DNA of 64,000 nt from Branchiostoma floridae (taxonomy: Eukaryota > Chordata > Leptocardii > Amphioxiformes > Branchiostomatidae). Below are positions 33,896-48,000 of this stretch, piece by piece. The notes under the pieces are model-generated. The model made no database searches. It saw only the letters and a list, made by a program, of their open reading frames with translations, and was not told where the DNA came from. The translations under genes and the position numbers were made by a program. Location of the stretch: assembly GCF_000003815.2 (NCBI RefSeq), contig NC_049982.1, forward strand, positions 3,410,321 to 3,474,320. The letters run 5' to 3'. Every line of letters starts with the position of its first letter. The first letter of the stretch is position 1.

Positions 33896-34010
33896 TAACG
33901 TTGACTACCGTCACAGATGAACTTACATTCAAACATATGTACATCTGACATGATGTGGCTTTTCATGTTTCTGCCGGACCAAGTTTGATATCCAGACGAT
34001 ACATTAACAC

Positions 34011-34443
34011 TAGGGGTGGGTACCGGTACCGAAAATTCAGGTCCAGGTCCGGTTCAGGTCCAGAAGATCAGGTCCAGGTCCGGACCTGAACCTGGACCTG
34101 ATGCAGTATGACTCATACCAATGGTCCATTTCACTACAAAGAAATCTGTTTGGTGGAGTATTAGACTTACACTGGAGTTTTAAAATCCTACAACGCTAAC
34201 TGCACCTGTACGATTGACGGTAAAACTTGGTAGAAATGACTATAAACTCTACTCTACTTCACTCTTTTTATTTTTTTCCACCTGCAAGCGTCAAAACTTG
34301 TGAATGCCTGATAAAATAATCTGTTAATTTTCTAATCGGTCCAACATCCGGTCCACCTAATTTTTTCAGGTCCAGTTTTTCTGGACCGGTCCAATAAGAA
34401 ATACCGGTTTTGTACTGGTACGCTGTACCGATACCCAGCCCTA
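34011..34443. mobile_element. hAT-like MITE with exact 8-bp target duplication
   Basis: 433 bp, TAGGGGTGGGTACCGGTACC at the left and ACCGATACCCAGCCCTA at the right. Both flanks (34003-34010, 34444-34451) are ATTAACAC. The interior has GGTCC/GGACC palindromes (CAGGTCCAGGTCCGGACCTG). Matches the right part of the 12056 element. Confidence 0.93.
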
Positions 34444-34795
34444 ATTAACACTATAATAATTATTTATCATACTTATCAGGTAATATCTTCTATGCTTTTA
34501 TCCACCGCTATGAAATATACCGTGTTGTGTATACAAGGTTATTTGCAGTTTTCCCTGTTGAGTATAGAATCTTATGTTCAGAATCTCACATTGTAGATGC
34601 AGTCCAGCATGTTGTAGACACAAACACAGGAACAAGTACAGCACAGCCTACATACAAAATATACAAACACTGCATCATGGCAGGACACAGAAGCACACAG
34701 TAAGTGACTAGGAGTGATATATACTGGCAGATTTCTTTGTCGCATGTACAGCAGTCGGGATAAATCATCACACAACATTTCTTTGTCTGGGGGTG

Positions 34796-34989
34796 CTGAT
34801 CTCCAAGCAGACATAGTGTACAGCTTTTAGCTGTTGTTTTTTTGCATGCATTATCTACATCTTGCCACTGGACCACATGTTTCTCCCTTTCTGTGTGAAA
34901 GAAGCAAAAAGCACTGATGGGGAATTGCAGAAAAAGCATTAAAAAGGGGAGTAAAACATGCTGCACCCTACGTCTGCGTGGAGATTAGG
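34796..34989. mobile_element. MITE, CTCCAAGCAGA terminus family
   Basis: Left TGATCTCCAAGCAGACATAG, right (inverse) CTAATCTCCACGCAGACGTA. About 28-bp termini with a few mismatches; AT-rich interior. Confidence 0.75.
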
Positions 34990-35054
34990 AGCTTTAACTG
35001 TCATCACACTTGTGCATTTCAAATTGGTTTCCATGAAATCTATTGGCCAACCAC

Positions 35055-35230
35055 GACAAGGGAGACAAGGAAACAGCCAATCAGAAGGAAGAAGCAGTCA
35101 GCCAATCAGGAGGACGAAAAGAAGTAGCCAACCAATCAGGAAAGGGAAGCAACCAGCCAATCAGGAAAGGGAAACAGGCAACCACCCAATCAGGAAAGGG
35201 AAGCAGGCAACCACCCAATCAGAAGGAAAC
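35055..35230. repeat. Minisatellite of CCAATCAG units
   Basis: Six CCAATCAG boxes spaced 22-29 bp with AGGAAAGGGAA fillers. Each is a consensus CCAAT box (NF-Y type). Confidence 0.75.
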
Positions 35231-35584
35231 ATGCAGGTTGCTTTAGAAAGTTCCAGTCAACTGCAACATCCCCTCCCCCCCGGAAAACCTAACAACAGCA
35301 GATAGGAATTTTGGAGCTATGTTCGGAATGTTGCTGAATATCTGGGTTAAGTGAGATGTGCTGAAGCATCCCTGGGCTTACATAGATAGCTTCTCCCCCT
35401 CTATTGGGATTGATACTGTATCATAGCTCCCAGTAACGACTGGAAGGACTTGTCTACCCCTAAGACTTTTACTGAAAGCTTCCCTTTGCATGCTACATGT
35501 ATAGGAAAAGGTAGGGATTGCATAATGTGGTAACTTCCACCTGCCTCATATGGCTTTGTCTACCCTTAGGACTTTAACGGACAG

Positions 35585-36044
35585 CTTCCCCCTTCCTTGT
35601 ACAACCTGGTGAATCTTATCGACTGGTTGGTTGCAGTTCCCCCAACGTTATACAAACTGGTAGGTCTTATCGACTGGTTGGTTGCAGTTCCCCCAACGTT
35701 ATACAAACTGGTAGGTCTTATCGACTAGTTGGTTGCAGTTCCCCCTTCCTTATACAAACTGGTAGGTCTTATTGACTGGTTGGTTGCAGTTCCCCCAACG
35801 TTATACAAACTGGTAGGTCTTATCGACTAGTTGGTTGCAGTTCCCCCTTCCTTATACAAACTGGTAGGTCTTATCGACTGGTTGGTTGCAGTTCCCCCAA
35901 CGTTATACAAACTGGTAGGTCTTATCGACTGGTTGGTTGCAGTTCCCCCAACGTTATACAAACTGGTAGGTCTTATCGACTGGTTGGTTGCAGCTCCCCA
36001 ACGTTATACGAACTGGTAGGCCCTGTGGGCCGGTTGTTCCGATG
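35585..36044 (-). repeat. Array copying the ZDHHC17 C-terminal codons and stop
   Basis: About 57-bp units downstream of the ZDHHC17 stop. Read on the gene strand each unit spells NQPVDKTYQFV and a stop, against [10 protein letters not shown] and stop in the real last exon. About nine copies. Confidence 0.9.
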
Positions 36045-39000
36045 TTATACGAACTGGTAGGCCTTGTCGGCCGGCTGTTCGCGGATGTTGACACTGTACT
36101 GTTGTCGCCAGTCGACCACGTGCGGCCGCGCCAGCCCCGGAATCCGCAGGTTAAAGAAATCCGATATGTTCTGGATCACCCCGAAACTGCAGGGAAGATT
36201 TGTGATACGGCAAGTTATCAAATGGTCAGGAACAGTCATATCAAATGGCAATGGGTAAACTTTATATCTAGTAATTAAGGGAACTCCTGATGTTTTCAGT
36301 GCTTCAGAAGTGTGTGCAGGTATGTGCAGGTATGGACAGGTGTGCAGGTGTGTGATACAGGTGTATCCAGGTTTTTGATACAGGTGTGTACAGGTGTGTG
36401 ATACAGGTGCGTGATACAGGTGTATACAGGTATGTGATACAGGTGTATACAGGTGTGTGATACAGCTGTATACAGGTATGTGTATACAGGTGTGTACAGG
36501 TGTGTGCAGGTATGGACAGGTGTGTGTACAGGTGAGTGATAAAGGTGTATACAGGTTTGTGATACAGGTGTGTGATACAGGTGTGTGATACAGGTGCATA
36601 CAGGTGTGTACAGGTGTGTGCAGGTATGTACAGGTGTGTGATACAGGTGCGTGCATGTGTGTACAGGTACTTTAACTTGAAGGGGCTCCTGATGTCTCCA
36701 CTGCTGGACAGGTGTGTACAGGTGAGTAATACAGGTGTGTGATACAGGTGTGTACAGGTGTGTATAGGTGTGAGTACAGGTGTGTGTACAGGTGTGTACA
36801 GGTGTGTGATACAGATGTGTGATACAGGTGTGTGATACAGGTGTGTACAGGTATGTGATACAGGTGTATACAGGTGTGTACAGGTGAGTAATACAGGTGT
36901 GTACAGGTGTGTACAGGTGTGATACAGGTGTGTGCAGGTACTTACTTGAAGGGGCTCCTGATGTCTCCATTACTGGACAGGAAGTGTTTGTATCTCTTAC
37001 AGTTCATCCGCTCGTTGGTCGTCATGGCAACCCAGAAAATCTGCAGGAGTGGAGTCAACAGAGGGTTGCTGGTGATGAATCCTCACAGTGAATAGTTTAT
37101 GTCATAAACTACTCGATCAACCCTCACAGTGAATAGTTTATGTCATAAACTACTCGATCAACCCTCACAGTGAATAGTTTATGTCATAAACTACTCAATT
37201 AACCCTCACAGTGAATAGCTTATGTCATAAACTACTCGATCAACCCTCATAGTGTCAAGCTACCTGTCATCAGTATGGGACCAGTAAACAGGTGACATGT
37301 ACCTAGCTACATGTCATAAGTATGGGACCAGTAAACAGGTGACATGTACCTAGCTACATGTCATAAGTATGGGACCAGTAAACAGGTGACATGTACCTAG
37401 CTACATGTCATAAGTATGGGACCAGTAAACAGGTGACATGGACCTAGCTACCTGTCATAAGTATGGGACCAGTAAACAGGTGACATGGACCTAGCTACCT
37501 GTCATCAGTATGGGACCAGTAAACAGGTGACATGGACCTAGCTACCTGTCATAAGTACATGTATGGGACCAGTAAACAGGTGACATGTACCTAGCTACCT
37601 GTCATAAATATGGGACCAGTAAACAGGTGACATGTACCTAGCTACCTGTCATAAATATGGGACCAGTAAACAGGTGACATGTACCTAGCTACCTGTCATA
37701 AATATGGGACCAGTAAACAGGTGACATGTACCTAGCTACCTGTCATAAATATGGGACAAGTAAACAGGTGACATGTACCTAGCTACCTGTCATCAGTATG
37801 GGACCAGTAAACAGGTGACATGTACCTGGCTACCTGTCATCAGTATGGGACCAGTAAACAGGTGACATGTACCTGGCTTCATGTCATCAGTATGGGACCA
37901 GTAAACAGGTGACATGTACCTGGTACAGATGAAAAGTCACATCTGGTACAGGTGAACAGGTGTTACGAACAATGTACCTGGTACAGGTAATTAGCTGTTA
38001 CATACCTGGTACAGGGAAACAGGTGTTACATACCTGGTACAGGTGAAAAGCCGTACCTGTGACAGGTAAACGGGTGTTATGTACCTGGTAAACTGGGTAA
38101 ACAGGTGTTACATACCTGGTACAGGTGAAAAGCAATACCTGTGACGGATAAATAGGTGTTACATACCTGGTACGCCTGGCAGACCAGCAGGATTCCGACC
38201 CAGGTAAAATGCAGCAGGGCGTTAAGGAAGATCCACATGACCCACGGTGAGCAGTGCCCGGCAGAACCCACGTAGGCCCAGAAACCCAGCCGGGACAGAC
38301 TCAGCCCACAGTGGTGACTCCAGTCTGGGGGGTGAGAATAGTGGGTTAGTTTAAATGATAGTGTAATAATGTACACCCAGAAACTCAGCCGGCAGTGGTG
38401 ACTCCAGTCTGGGGGGGAAGGTTTGGGTGAGAGAGTAGGGGGGTAGTTTACATGATAGTGTAATAATGTACACCCCAGCGACAAGAAACTCAGCTGGCAG
38501 TGGTGGGTCCATGTCTGGGGGGTAAGAAAGGGGGGGGGGAGAATAGGGGGTACTTTACATGATTGTGTAATTTTGTATGCCGAGAAACCCAGCTGGCAGT
38601 GGTGGTTCCAGTCGGGGGGGGGTGGGGGGCGTGTATGGGGGGGGGGGTGAGAATACGAGAATACAGGTGGGTGAGAATAGGGGGTAGACTCAGCCGGCAA
38701 TGGTGTGTCCAGTCTGGAGGGGTACGTGAAAGAATAAGAGGGGTACCTAACATGATAATGAATGAATGAATGGATGAAGATTAATTGCACATTTTTGCCA
38801 CACTGGGCTAACTACAAGGTCACACGTTATACAGAGACATAAAAAACAAACTGTTATTGATTTTGCTATCAGCTGGAAGAGTTTGACCTTTACACCTTCC
38901 CACGACCTTGTTCCTGTCGGCGTGATGTTTGTTGTTGAAGCTGGGTAAACAGTAGTTACTTATCAGGGTAAACACCACATGTTTATCATACACCCGCCCA

Positions 39001-42000
39001 TAAGGGGCTATCATCAAAATCCCATCAGCCACCATCATGATCTGTCAGCGTGGCCGTCGCCAGGGGAGACTGGTACTGGTGTCTCACACCCTGCCTTGTG
39101 CCAGGCCTAAATCTGAGCACCAGTCATCATCAGAACTTCTGCACCCTTGTAGCTTGTCTACACCGACATGTGCAGTTTAATGGGTTCTGGTGAGCTAGCT
39201 TATGTGCTGTTATTGGGTTTGATATTAATCATCAACACATTGGCCCTGCTGTTATTGACACATGTCATGTAAGTTTGTTTAGCAGTCAGGAGGGGCTCTA
39301 ACGCCAAGCAAATCTGGTTCCGTTTGCAAAAGCACAGAACGTTTGAGACAGTCCTAAGTTGGTGGGGAGAAATCTAAGAAGTCATTCAATGCTCAATATT
39401 TATATGACAACACAACATCACAAGAAAATGATTAAGACATGGATAAAACACAACGGAGTAGTAGTACTAAAACACTGTTTTTTTTTTCAAACAAGCCAAA
39501 GTTTGCATAAATTGATTTTTGGGAGATCTGGGGCAGAGATTAGGACACCACAGTTAGAGGCAGTGATCAGGACAGGACAGTTCAGACTGCACAGCTCTAC
39601 CCTGGCTCTGTTTTATGTGGAAATGTTCACCCAACCTACCAGACTGCACTGACAGCCAACAGGACAGAGCTTCAAGTGCGGGGTCAGTTTTACACTTTTT
39701 CTACTTATACAACATTCACACACACATTTGGAAAAGAAGACTGCATTCCATAAACTACTACTAACTACTGTCAGGCACATTCAAGTTTCAACATTACATG
39801 ATCAGGACACTCCCATTATTACCTGTGGTACAGGAATCTAACATTTCTTTTCTCTGCCTTTGTTTTTTCAATGTTTTGAAGGTGGTTTTGGTACTATTAT
39901 CAGTGTTATAAGCTACAGTTTGCCAGGCTGCTTCCAGTGCATGTATTATGACTGTATGTAGGAACAATGCAGGGCAAAGTTAAGACTGTTTTTGCATGGT
40001 GACATTAGTGTTGCTGACCCTTCTCAACCTAACTGTAATGCAGGGAGAAATAACATAGTTTCTACCTGCTGTAACATACAGATGCAGGTTTGTATATTTC
40101 CAGCTTTGTTACAGAATCTGTGTTACTGAATAATTAACGACTTGAAATCTACTCAAATCTACTCACTTACTCCCTGTCCATCTTTCAGGGACATTTGTAA
40201 ACCCCCCCCCCCTCCCCATCACTAAGTGTAAATAGTGTGCAATATGCATAATGTACTTTCATCCTTAGTCTATCTGGCAAAGTACAGCCATTATCTTACT
40301 CTGTACCTCTCGGGCTCAGAACATGCAGCAGACTCCCATTGCAGTTTCTAGATGGAGTCTTAGATCTACTCAGATCTTTTTGAAAAAAATTCAACATTCA
40401 GTGATCTTGCTACTGGGTTCAAATTTCACACTGTAAATATGGCAGCTGTTCTATTACCTATGATGCAGTTTTCCCCTAAAGAACATAAAGAAAAGAATTT
40501 GTAATGTCCAGAACTGCCTTTCTCCCATCTTCAGGGTCTCCACCACAACCCATGAACCACACCAGAGGACAAGAACACCTCCCATAAAGCAACAGGATGG
40601 AACTCTGGCTGCAAAGGCTCCTGGTCTTTCTGGTCATGACCTTGAGCAACCTTGGGAAATCAGCAGCACATCCATGTTACGTTGCTACCCACAATGCCGT
40701 GTGCCAAGGCCTGAGCCTGACCTTTGTCCCCCCTGACCTGCCACCTGATATCGAGGCACTCTATGCCTCCAACAACGACATCGCAGCCCTAAATGCATCA
40801 GATTTTGCGGCATACGGGAACCTTGAAAACATAGAGTTAATGAACAACATCATTAACACGATAGACGGCAGAACGTTTGCTGCCCTGGCCAGCCTGGTGT
40901 CCCTGAACCTGGGCTCAAACCAGCTTTCACAGCTCCAATACGGGGTGTTTGAAGGACTTGTTCATCTGCAGACTCTGCATCTGAGGAGCAACAACATCAG
41001 CATCATCCAGGCTCTGACCTTCCACCCCCTATCAGGCCTGCAGTATCTGCACCTGGACCACAACAGTCTGACTGCAGTCAACAATGCCCAGTTCTGCTGT
41101 GGGCTGAGTCAGCTACAGGAGCTGCATCTGGAGTATAACAACATCAGCACGGTGGCTTCTGGCACCTTCGGGAGGCTTCCACAGCTGCAGTACCTGCACC
41201 TCGATCACAACAATCTGGTTACTGTCAATGACTTCCGCAGCTTGACTCAGCTCAAAGAGCTGCATCTCAACCACAACAGCATCAGCAACATTCTGCCTGG
41301 TGCCTTCCAGGGGCTGCTTCATCTGCAGAATCTGCACCTGGACAACAACAGGCTGACAGTTGTCACTACAGATTTCTCCAGCTTAACCCAGCTACAGGAG
41401 TTACATCTGGACTATAACAGCATCAGTACCGTCCAGCCTGGAGCCTTCCTGTTGCTCACCAACCTGCAGATTCTGCACCTGGACCACAACAGGCTGACAG
41501 TTGTCACTACAGAGTTCTCCAGCCTCCCTCAGCTACTGGAACTACATCTGGACCACAACAGCATCGGAACCATCCATCCTGGTGCTTTCCAGGGACTGCC
41601 TCAGCTGCAGATCCTTCAGCTGGACCACAACAGCCTGTCTACCATCGGTATTGACGACTTCTCCAACCTGAGCCATCTGCAGGAGCTACATCTGGACAAT
41701 AACAACATCAGCCGCGTCCAGCCCGGAGCCTTCGCCAACACGACCAGTCTGCGCATCCTCCGGCTGGAGGTCAACGCCCTCAGCGCGCTGCCGGGCGGGG
41801 CTCACGGCGAGCTGGCACCCATCGCTAACGTGTATCTCCATGGCAACCCCTGGCACTGCGACTGTCGGCTGGCCGCCTTCAGAGGCGAGTTCACCGGCCG
41901 GTACCGTTTTGAGGACCAGATAACCTGTGTAAGCCCGAGGGTGTTCGCAGGCCAGCAGCTGAAGAACCTGACACCTCAGCAGGTCTGGTCTGTCTGTGAG

Positions 42001-45000
42001 GCGGCTGCCATCACCAGGTAAACTTATGGTCTATAAGATGTTCTTTCTGGTATATGACTTTCTTCAAGCTGTAAAAATGCTTGACACATTCTACTCTTTG
42101 CTTCAGATGATACGAATACGAAGTTCTTTGATCTCAGCACAATAAAGAGGCCATCAGATATGTGAGCACGCTCTCTTGTAATGTGTTACACAATTCAGCC
42201 TATAGGTTGTTAAATTGTTATAAAAAGAAATCGATCATCAGTTTTCAGGCCCGGAACTCTACTGTGCAGCCAGCAGAAACGATCTACCTACGATGCGAGG
42301 CGACCGGCATCCCAACTCCGGACGTTACAGTCACGCTACCGTCCGGTGCAGCTGTCAGCGTTGTGCCGGGAGGGGGGGATGGGGGCAGGGTGAGTGTGGG
42401 GGGAGACGGGACCATAGCTGTCCGAAACGCGACCCTCACAGACGCGGGAGTGTACACCTGCACTGCAGTCAACCTGCTGGGGAGAGCCGCCAGTAGTCTG
42501 ACTGTGGAGGTCAGGAGAGAAACGTCCACTTCCAGTTTAGGAATGTCAACAATGGCTGTAACTTCCAGTACTGCTCAGGTCTCAGCCTCCAGTGTGGGCA
42601 CGTCAACAATGGCTGTAAGCACTGCACAGATCACAGCTTCCAGTGTGGGCATACCACAGCATTCTGTAACCCCCAGCACTGCTCAGGTCACAGCCTCCAG
42701 TCTGGGAACATCAACAATGGCTGTAATCCCCAGTACAACACAGATCACTGCCTCCAGTGTGGGCATGTCACCGATGGCTGTAATCCCCAGCACAACACAG
42801 ATCACTGCCTACAGTCCTGGTGCACAGTCCGCAGTAACCCAGGGCTCAACCAACCCCGCTGCACACACTCACACCAGGAGTGAACCACCAGTGACCAGTC
42901 AGCTGCAGACTGCTGCCACCCCCAGCACTTCTCTACACAAACCTGCTATAACTACTTCTCTCTACCCCACTGGTACTCATGCCCCACTCACAACCCTGTT
43001 CCCCAGTCCCACAGTAACTCTGGCCACTCCATCCTTCTCCAGCAATACTGGCTCATCCCCTTTTATCTCCTATCCAACCCCATTCACTGTTGAACCTTCC
43101 CCTTTAGTTTCCCACTCACTGCCCATTAATACTGATTTCTCCCCATCCACCACTCTGCTCCATCCCACCCCCATCAGTACTGGTCCCTCCCCATCTGACT
43201 CTCTGGTCCACCCCACACCCACCAGTACTGGTCCTTCCCCATCCACCACTCTGGTCCATCCCACCCCCATCAGTACTGGTCCCTCCCCATCCAACTCTCT
43301 GGTCCACCCCACCTCCACCAGTACTGGTTCCTCCCTGGTCCATACTGTCCCCACAACTATTGAATTTTGCTCTTCTAGTTGTCCACATGGTCAAACAAGT
43401 TTACACCCACCCCATACCAGTACTGATTCTTCCCCTGCCAACACTGAGCAGAGCCATGCAGCTCCCAACCCCTCTCCCATCATTACCGATCTGTCCCTTC
43501 CAGTTTCCCTGCAGGCTCTCTTAAGCTCCACCCCACACAGCAGCACTACTGTACCTTCCCTTCCTGGCTCTCTGCAGGACGATGGGATCACGTCCCCCAG
43601 CCCTACCACCACTGATCCTCCCCCGGTGACCCCTGACCTTACAGACTGGTACCCCCTCTCCTCCTTGCTAGGTGCCATATTTGGTACTTTCCTCCTCACT
43701 CTTTTCATCTGCTCCCTTCTCTTCCTCCTCTGGTACAAGATATCGAATTACAACAAAGTCTCCCCGAGAGACGACACCACAAGTTTCGAGCTCAGCGACA
43801 CCGACCAATCCAGCGCCTCTCGGAGCCTTGACCTTGAGCGCGACAATGTCACAGCAAACATGGCGGCCGGCACCAGGAGGGCAGGGCGGGGGAGTAGTAT
43901 ACAGGGAGCCGGCAAACCGACATCAGGAGGAGGCGGCTTGTTATATGATGACATCATGCGGAGGGACTATTCCCCTGGGCATGCTGGGAAATGGAACCCG
44001 ACCCCGGGTCAGATACTTCCGCCCTTGAAGCCACTCAAAGGGCGACCTCCAAAAATCGACCTCCAGGATTCCGTTCAAGAGAACTCTGATCAGCAGTTAT
44101 TGCTAAAGCACCAGTATCTTATCTAGAAACTTTAAGGCCAACTCTATTATGATAACCATGAATATTTGAAACTTTGCATATCATTGCAGGTCTTTTGAGA
44201 AAAGTACCTACAATTTACTTAAGCTGAAAGTTTAGAAAACAACTCATGAAACAGATTGTAGAAAACAGATGGTAGAAACCCTAAGGCAGGCTGGGTCTTC
44301 TACAATGAATGGTGTCTTCTCTCTTTGACACTGTTTAACCCAACAAGTGTTGATGGATATCAAGTAAAACAGCTTCTAATTATTCCAGGCAGGGTTCCGT
44401 AGTGCCACCAAGCAAGTTTTTGTTCAGTTATTTTCTAAAAGGGCAAAGTAAGAAAAAAAGACATAACTGGATATCTTAATGCTTTTTCTATATGTCTAAG
44501 CAAACATATACTAAATGTTGGAAGGGCATTGATCCGGATTTATGAGACTTAAGTACAGAATCTTTACAGAGCTGAGAAAAAACAACATCTTTAAGGAAGT
44601 GTCCCATGAGTGAGGCTGTTCACAAGACATTGTGGACAAATCTTACGTGCAATAAAGTTCACAGGAACATTCATAAATATTTCATGTGGTATGTGTAACT
44701 TGTACTCACAGTTTACTTGTACTCACAAGTAGAACAGCAGCATATTTATACACACAGACAAAACAGTTGGATACATTACGTGATAACTTATAATCATGTG
44801 TGAAACAGCTGTATAGCTATACTCACAAGTAAAACAGCCTTATAGTTATACTCACAAGTAAAAGTGCCGTATATTTATACTCACAAGTGAAAGTGCCGTA
44901 TATGCACCAGCTGATCATCCCCTGAAGGAAGAACAGGTACCCCAGGAAGTAGTGATGGTTCCCCACACCTGAGGAACATAGACAGAACATATACTAGTGA

Positions 45001-48000
45001 TGGTTCCCCACACCTGAGGAACATATACAGAACATATACTAGTGATGGTTCCCCACACCTGAGGAACATATACAGAACATATACTAGTGATGGTTCCCCA
45101 CACCTGAGGAACATATACAGAACATATACTAGTGATGGTTCCCCACACCTGAGGAACATAACATATACTAGTGATGGTTCCCCACACCTGAGGAACATAT
45201 ACAGAACATATACTAGTGATGGTTCCCCACACCTGAGGAACATATACAGAACATATACTAGTGATGGTTCCCCACACCTGAGGAACATATACAGAACATA
45301 TACTAAAATGCTAAAAATAGTAAAATACTAGCTGGTTCAGTTGGAACTGTAATTGGTATAACTACAATCTTCAAGTGACCCAAACACAATTTCATCCAAA
45401 GGAGAGGAAACATATCATAAGAAAGGTAGACATTTGCTCACAAATACAGCATATTTCACTCCATCTCCCTCCCTATGTGTGAATGGACTGTTCTTAAATT
45501 GAAAGATGAACCGTTCCAAAAACATTTCTGCTCAAAAAGTGGACTTTTGCATACTCATTCTGCCCACCCCACCCTATATAAGAAATGGCTCTTTTAGCAC
45601 CATTCCCATGTAAAACAGATCGGCCCCAAAACACTGCAATAAAAAAATGAATTTTGCTTAATCAACCCAGTCAAAAATTGAATTTAAAAGATCTCCACTT
45701 TTGCAAGAATGAACACTTCCAAAATACATATTTTCATCTAAAAATGCCACAAAATAAAGTAGTGCATGCCAAAAGTGTTTATAAGTCCTGAGAGCATATC
45801 TCCCAGGCACATGTATCCAATTACAGGTCATTTGGTTGTAGTACCCGGGCACATGCAGGAACCTAAAAAGGTACATTTTTTCGTTTAATGGCCCTAAATC
45901 CCAAAACAAGGACTGTGATGTATGCTACAACTGCTGAAATACTATGCATGTACATATGTCAAAACAATGTCTAAAACAAATTTCAGGTCATTAGAAATAC
46001 CAGGTCACAGGAGCCAAAAAACGTACATTATGGTAATGAGAAATATCCCACACAGTAGTCTACCCAGGGGAATGTAAGGGTTGGTAAAACTCACCCACAC
46101 AGTTGTCGACCCAGGGACAGGGTTAGTAAAACTCACCCACACAGTTGTCGACCCAGGGACAGGGTTAGGGTTAGTAAAACTCACCCACACAGTTGTCGAC
46201 CCAGGGACAGGGTTGGGGTTTGTAAAACTCACCCACACAGTTGTCGACCCAGGGGCAGGGTTAGGGCTAGTAAAACTCACCCACACAGTTGTCGACCCAG
46301 GGGCAGGGTTAGGGTTAGTAAAACTCACCCACACAGTTGTCGACCCAGGGACAGGGTTAGGGTTAGTAAAACTCACCCACACAATTGTCGACACAGGGAC
46401 AGGGTTAGGGTTAGTAAAACTCACCCACGCAGTTGTCGACCCAGGGGCAGGGTTAGGGTTAGTAAAACTCACCCACACAGTAGTCGACACAGGGACAGGG
46501 TTAGGGTTAGTAAACCCAGGGGCAGGTTGGGTTAAGGAACACTCACCCACACAGTTGTCGACCCAGGGGCAGGTTAGGGTTAGTAAACCCAGGGGCAGGG
46601 TTAGTAAAACTCACCCACACAGTTGTCGACCCAGGGGCAGGGTTAGGGTTAGTAAACCCAGGGGCAGGGTTAGTAAAACTCACCCACACAGTTGTCGACC
46701 CAGGGGCAGGTTAGGGTTAGTAAACCCAGGGGCAGGGTTAGTAAAACTCACCCACACAGTTGTCGACCCAGGGGCAGGTTAGGGTTAGTAAACCCAGGGG
46801 CAGGGTTAGTAAAACTCACCCACACAGTTGTCGACCCAGGGGCAGGTTAGGGTTAGTAAACCCAGGGGCAGGGTTAGTAAAACTCACCCACACAGTTGTC
46901 GACCCAGGGGCAGGTTAGGGTTAGTAAACCCAGGGGCAGGTTAGGGTTAGTAAACCTAGAGGCAGGTTGGGTTAAGGAACACTCACCCACGCAGTTGTCC
47001 ACCCAGGGGCAGTGGTGGTCGAACTTGGCGATGCACCTGTTGCAGATGGAGCAGTGTTTGGAGCGGATGGGTTTCCTCACCTGGGGAACAAACACACCTG
47101 GTTAAATCACCTGGGAACAACACACCTGTCACAGGTGGGACAAGTTTCCTCACCTGGGGAACAAACACAGGTGAACATGTGTCTGTGTTTAACATATGAA
47201 CATGTGAGCTGCAGAATTGTGCAGGTGTGTGTTTACCATATGAACAGGTGAGACCACAAAGGTGCTGCAGAGTTGCACAGGTGTGTGTTTATTATATGAA
47301 CAGGTGTGTGTTTACCTTATGAACAGGTGTGTGTTTATATGAACAGGTGTGTGTTTACCTTATGAACAGGTGAGACCCACCACACAGGTGCTTCAGAGTT
47401 GTACAGGTGTGTGTTTATATGAACAGGTGTGTGTTTTATGTACAGGTGTGACTCACCACACAGGTGCTGCAGAGTTGTACAGGTGTGTGTTTATATGAAC
47501 AGGTGTGTGTTTTCTATTAACCATCTGTGTGTTTATATATACAGGTGTGTTTGTTTATATGAACAGGTGTGTGTTTATATGTACAGGTGTGTGTTTATAC
47601 AAGCAGGTGAGACTCACCACACAGGTGCTGCAGAGTTGTACAGGTGTGTGTTGTACAGGTGTGTGTTGTGCATATGAACAGGTGAGACTCACCACACAGG
47701 TGCTGCAGAGTTGTACAGGTGTGTGTTTACATGAACAGGTGTGTGTTTACATGAACAGGTGTGTGTTTATATGAACAGGTGTGTGTTTATATGTACAGGT
47801 GTGTGTTTATATGTACAGGTGTGTGTTTATGTACAGGTGTGTGTTTACATGAACAGGTGTGTGTTTATATGAACAGGTGTGTGTTTATATGAACAGGTGT
47901 GTGTTTATACAAACAGGTGAAACTCACCACACAGGTGCTTCAGAGTTGTACAGGTGTGTGTTTATATGAACAGGTGTGTGTTTATACAAACAGGTGAGAC

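Noticed and set aside
36296-36970. 200-224 codon minus-strand frames rich in [11 protein letters not shown]
   Set aside because: Translation of the ACAGGTGTGTGATACAGG minisatellite; only the last ORF end (exon 17, 36045-36186) and the exon 16 edge are real coding.
46081-46782. 233-codon plus-strand open frame
   Set aside because: It lies wholly in the exon 13 donor array; the peptide is a period of [15 protein letters not shown] and reflects repeat length only.
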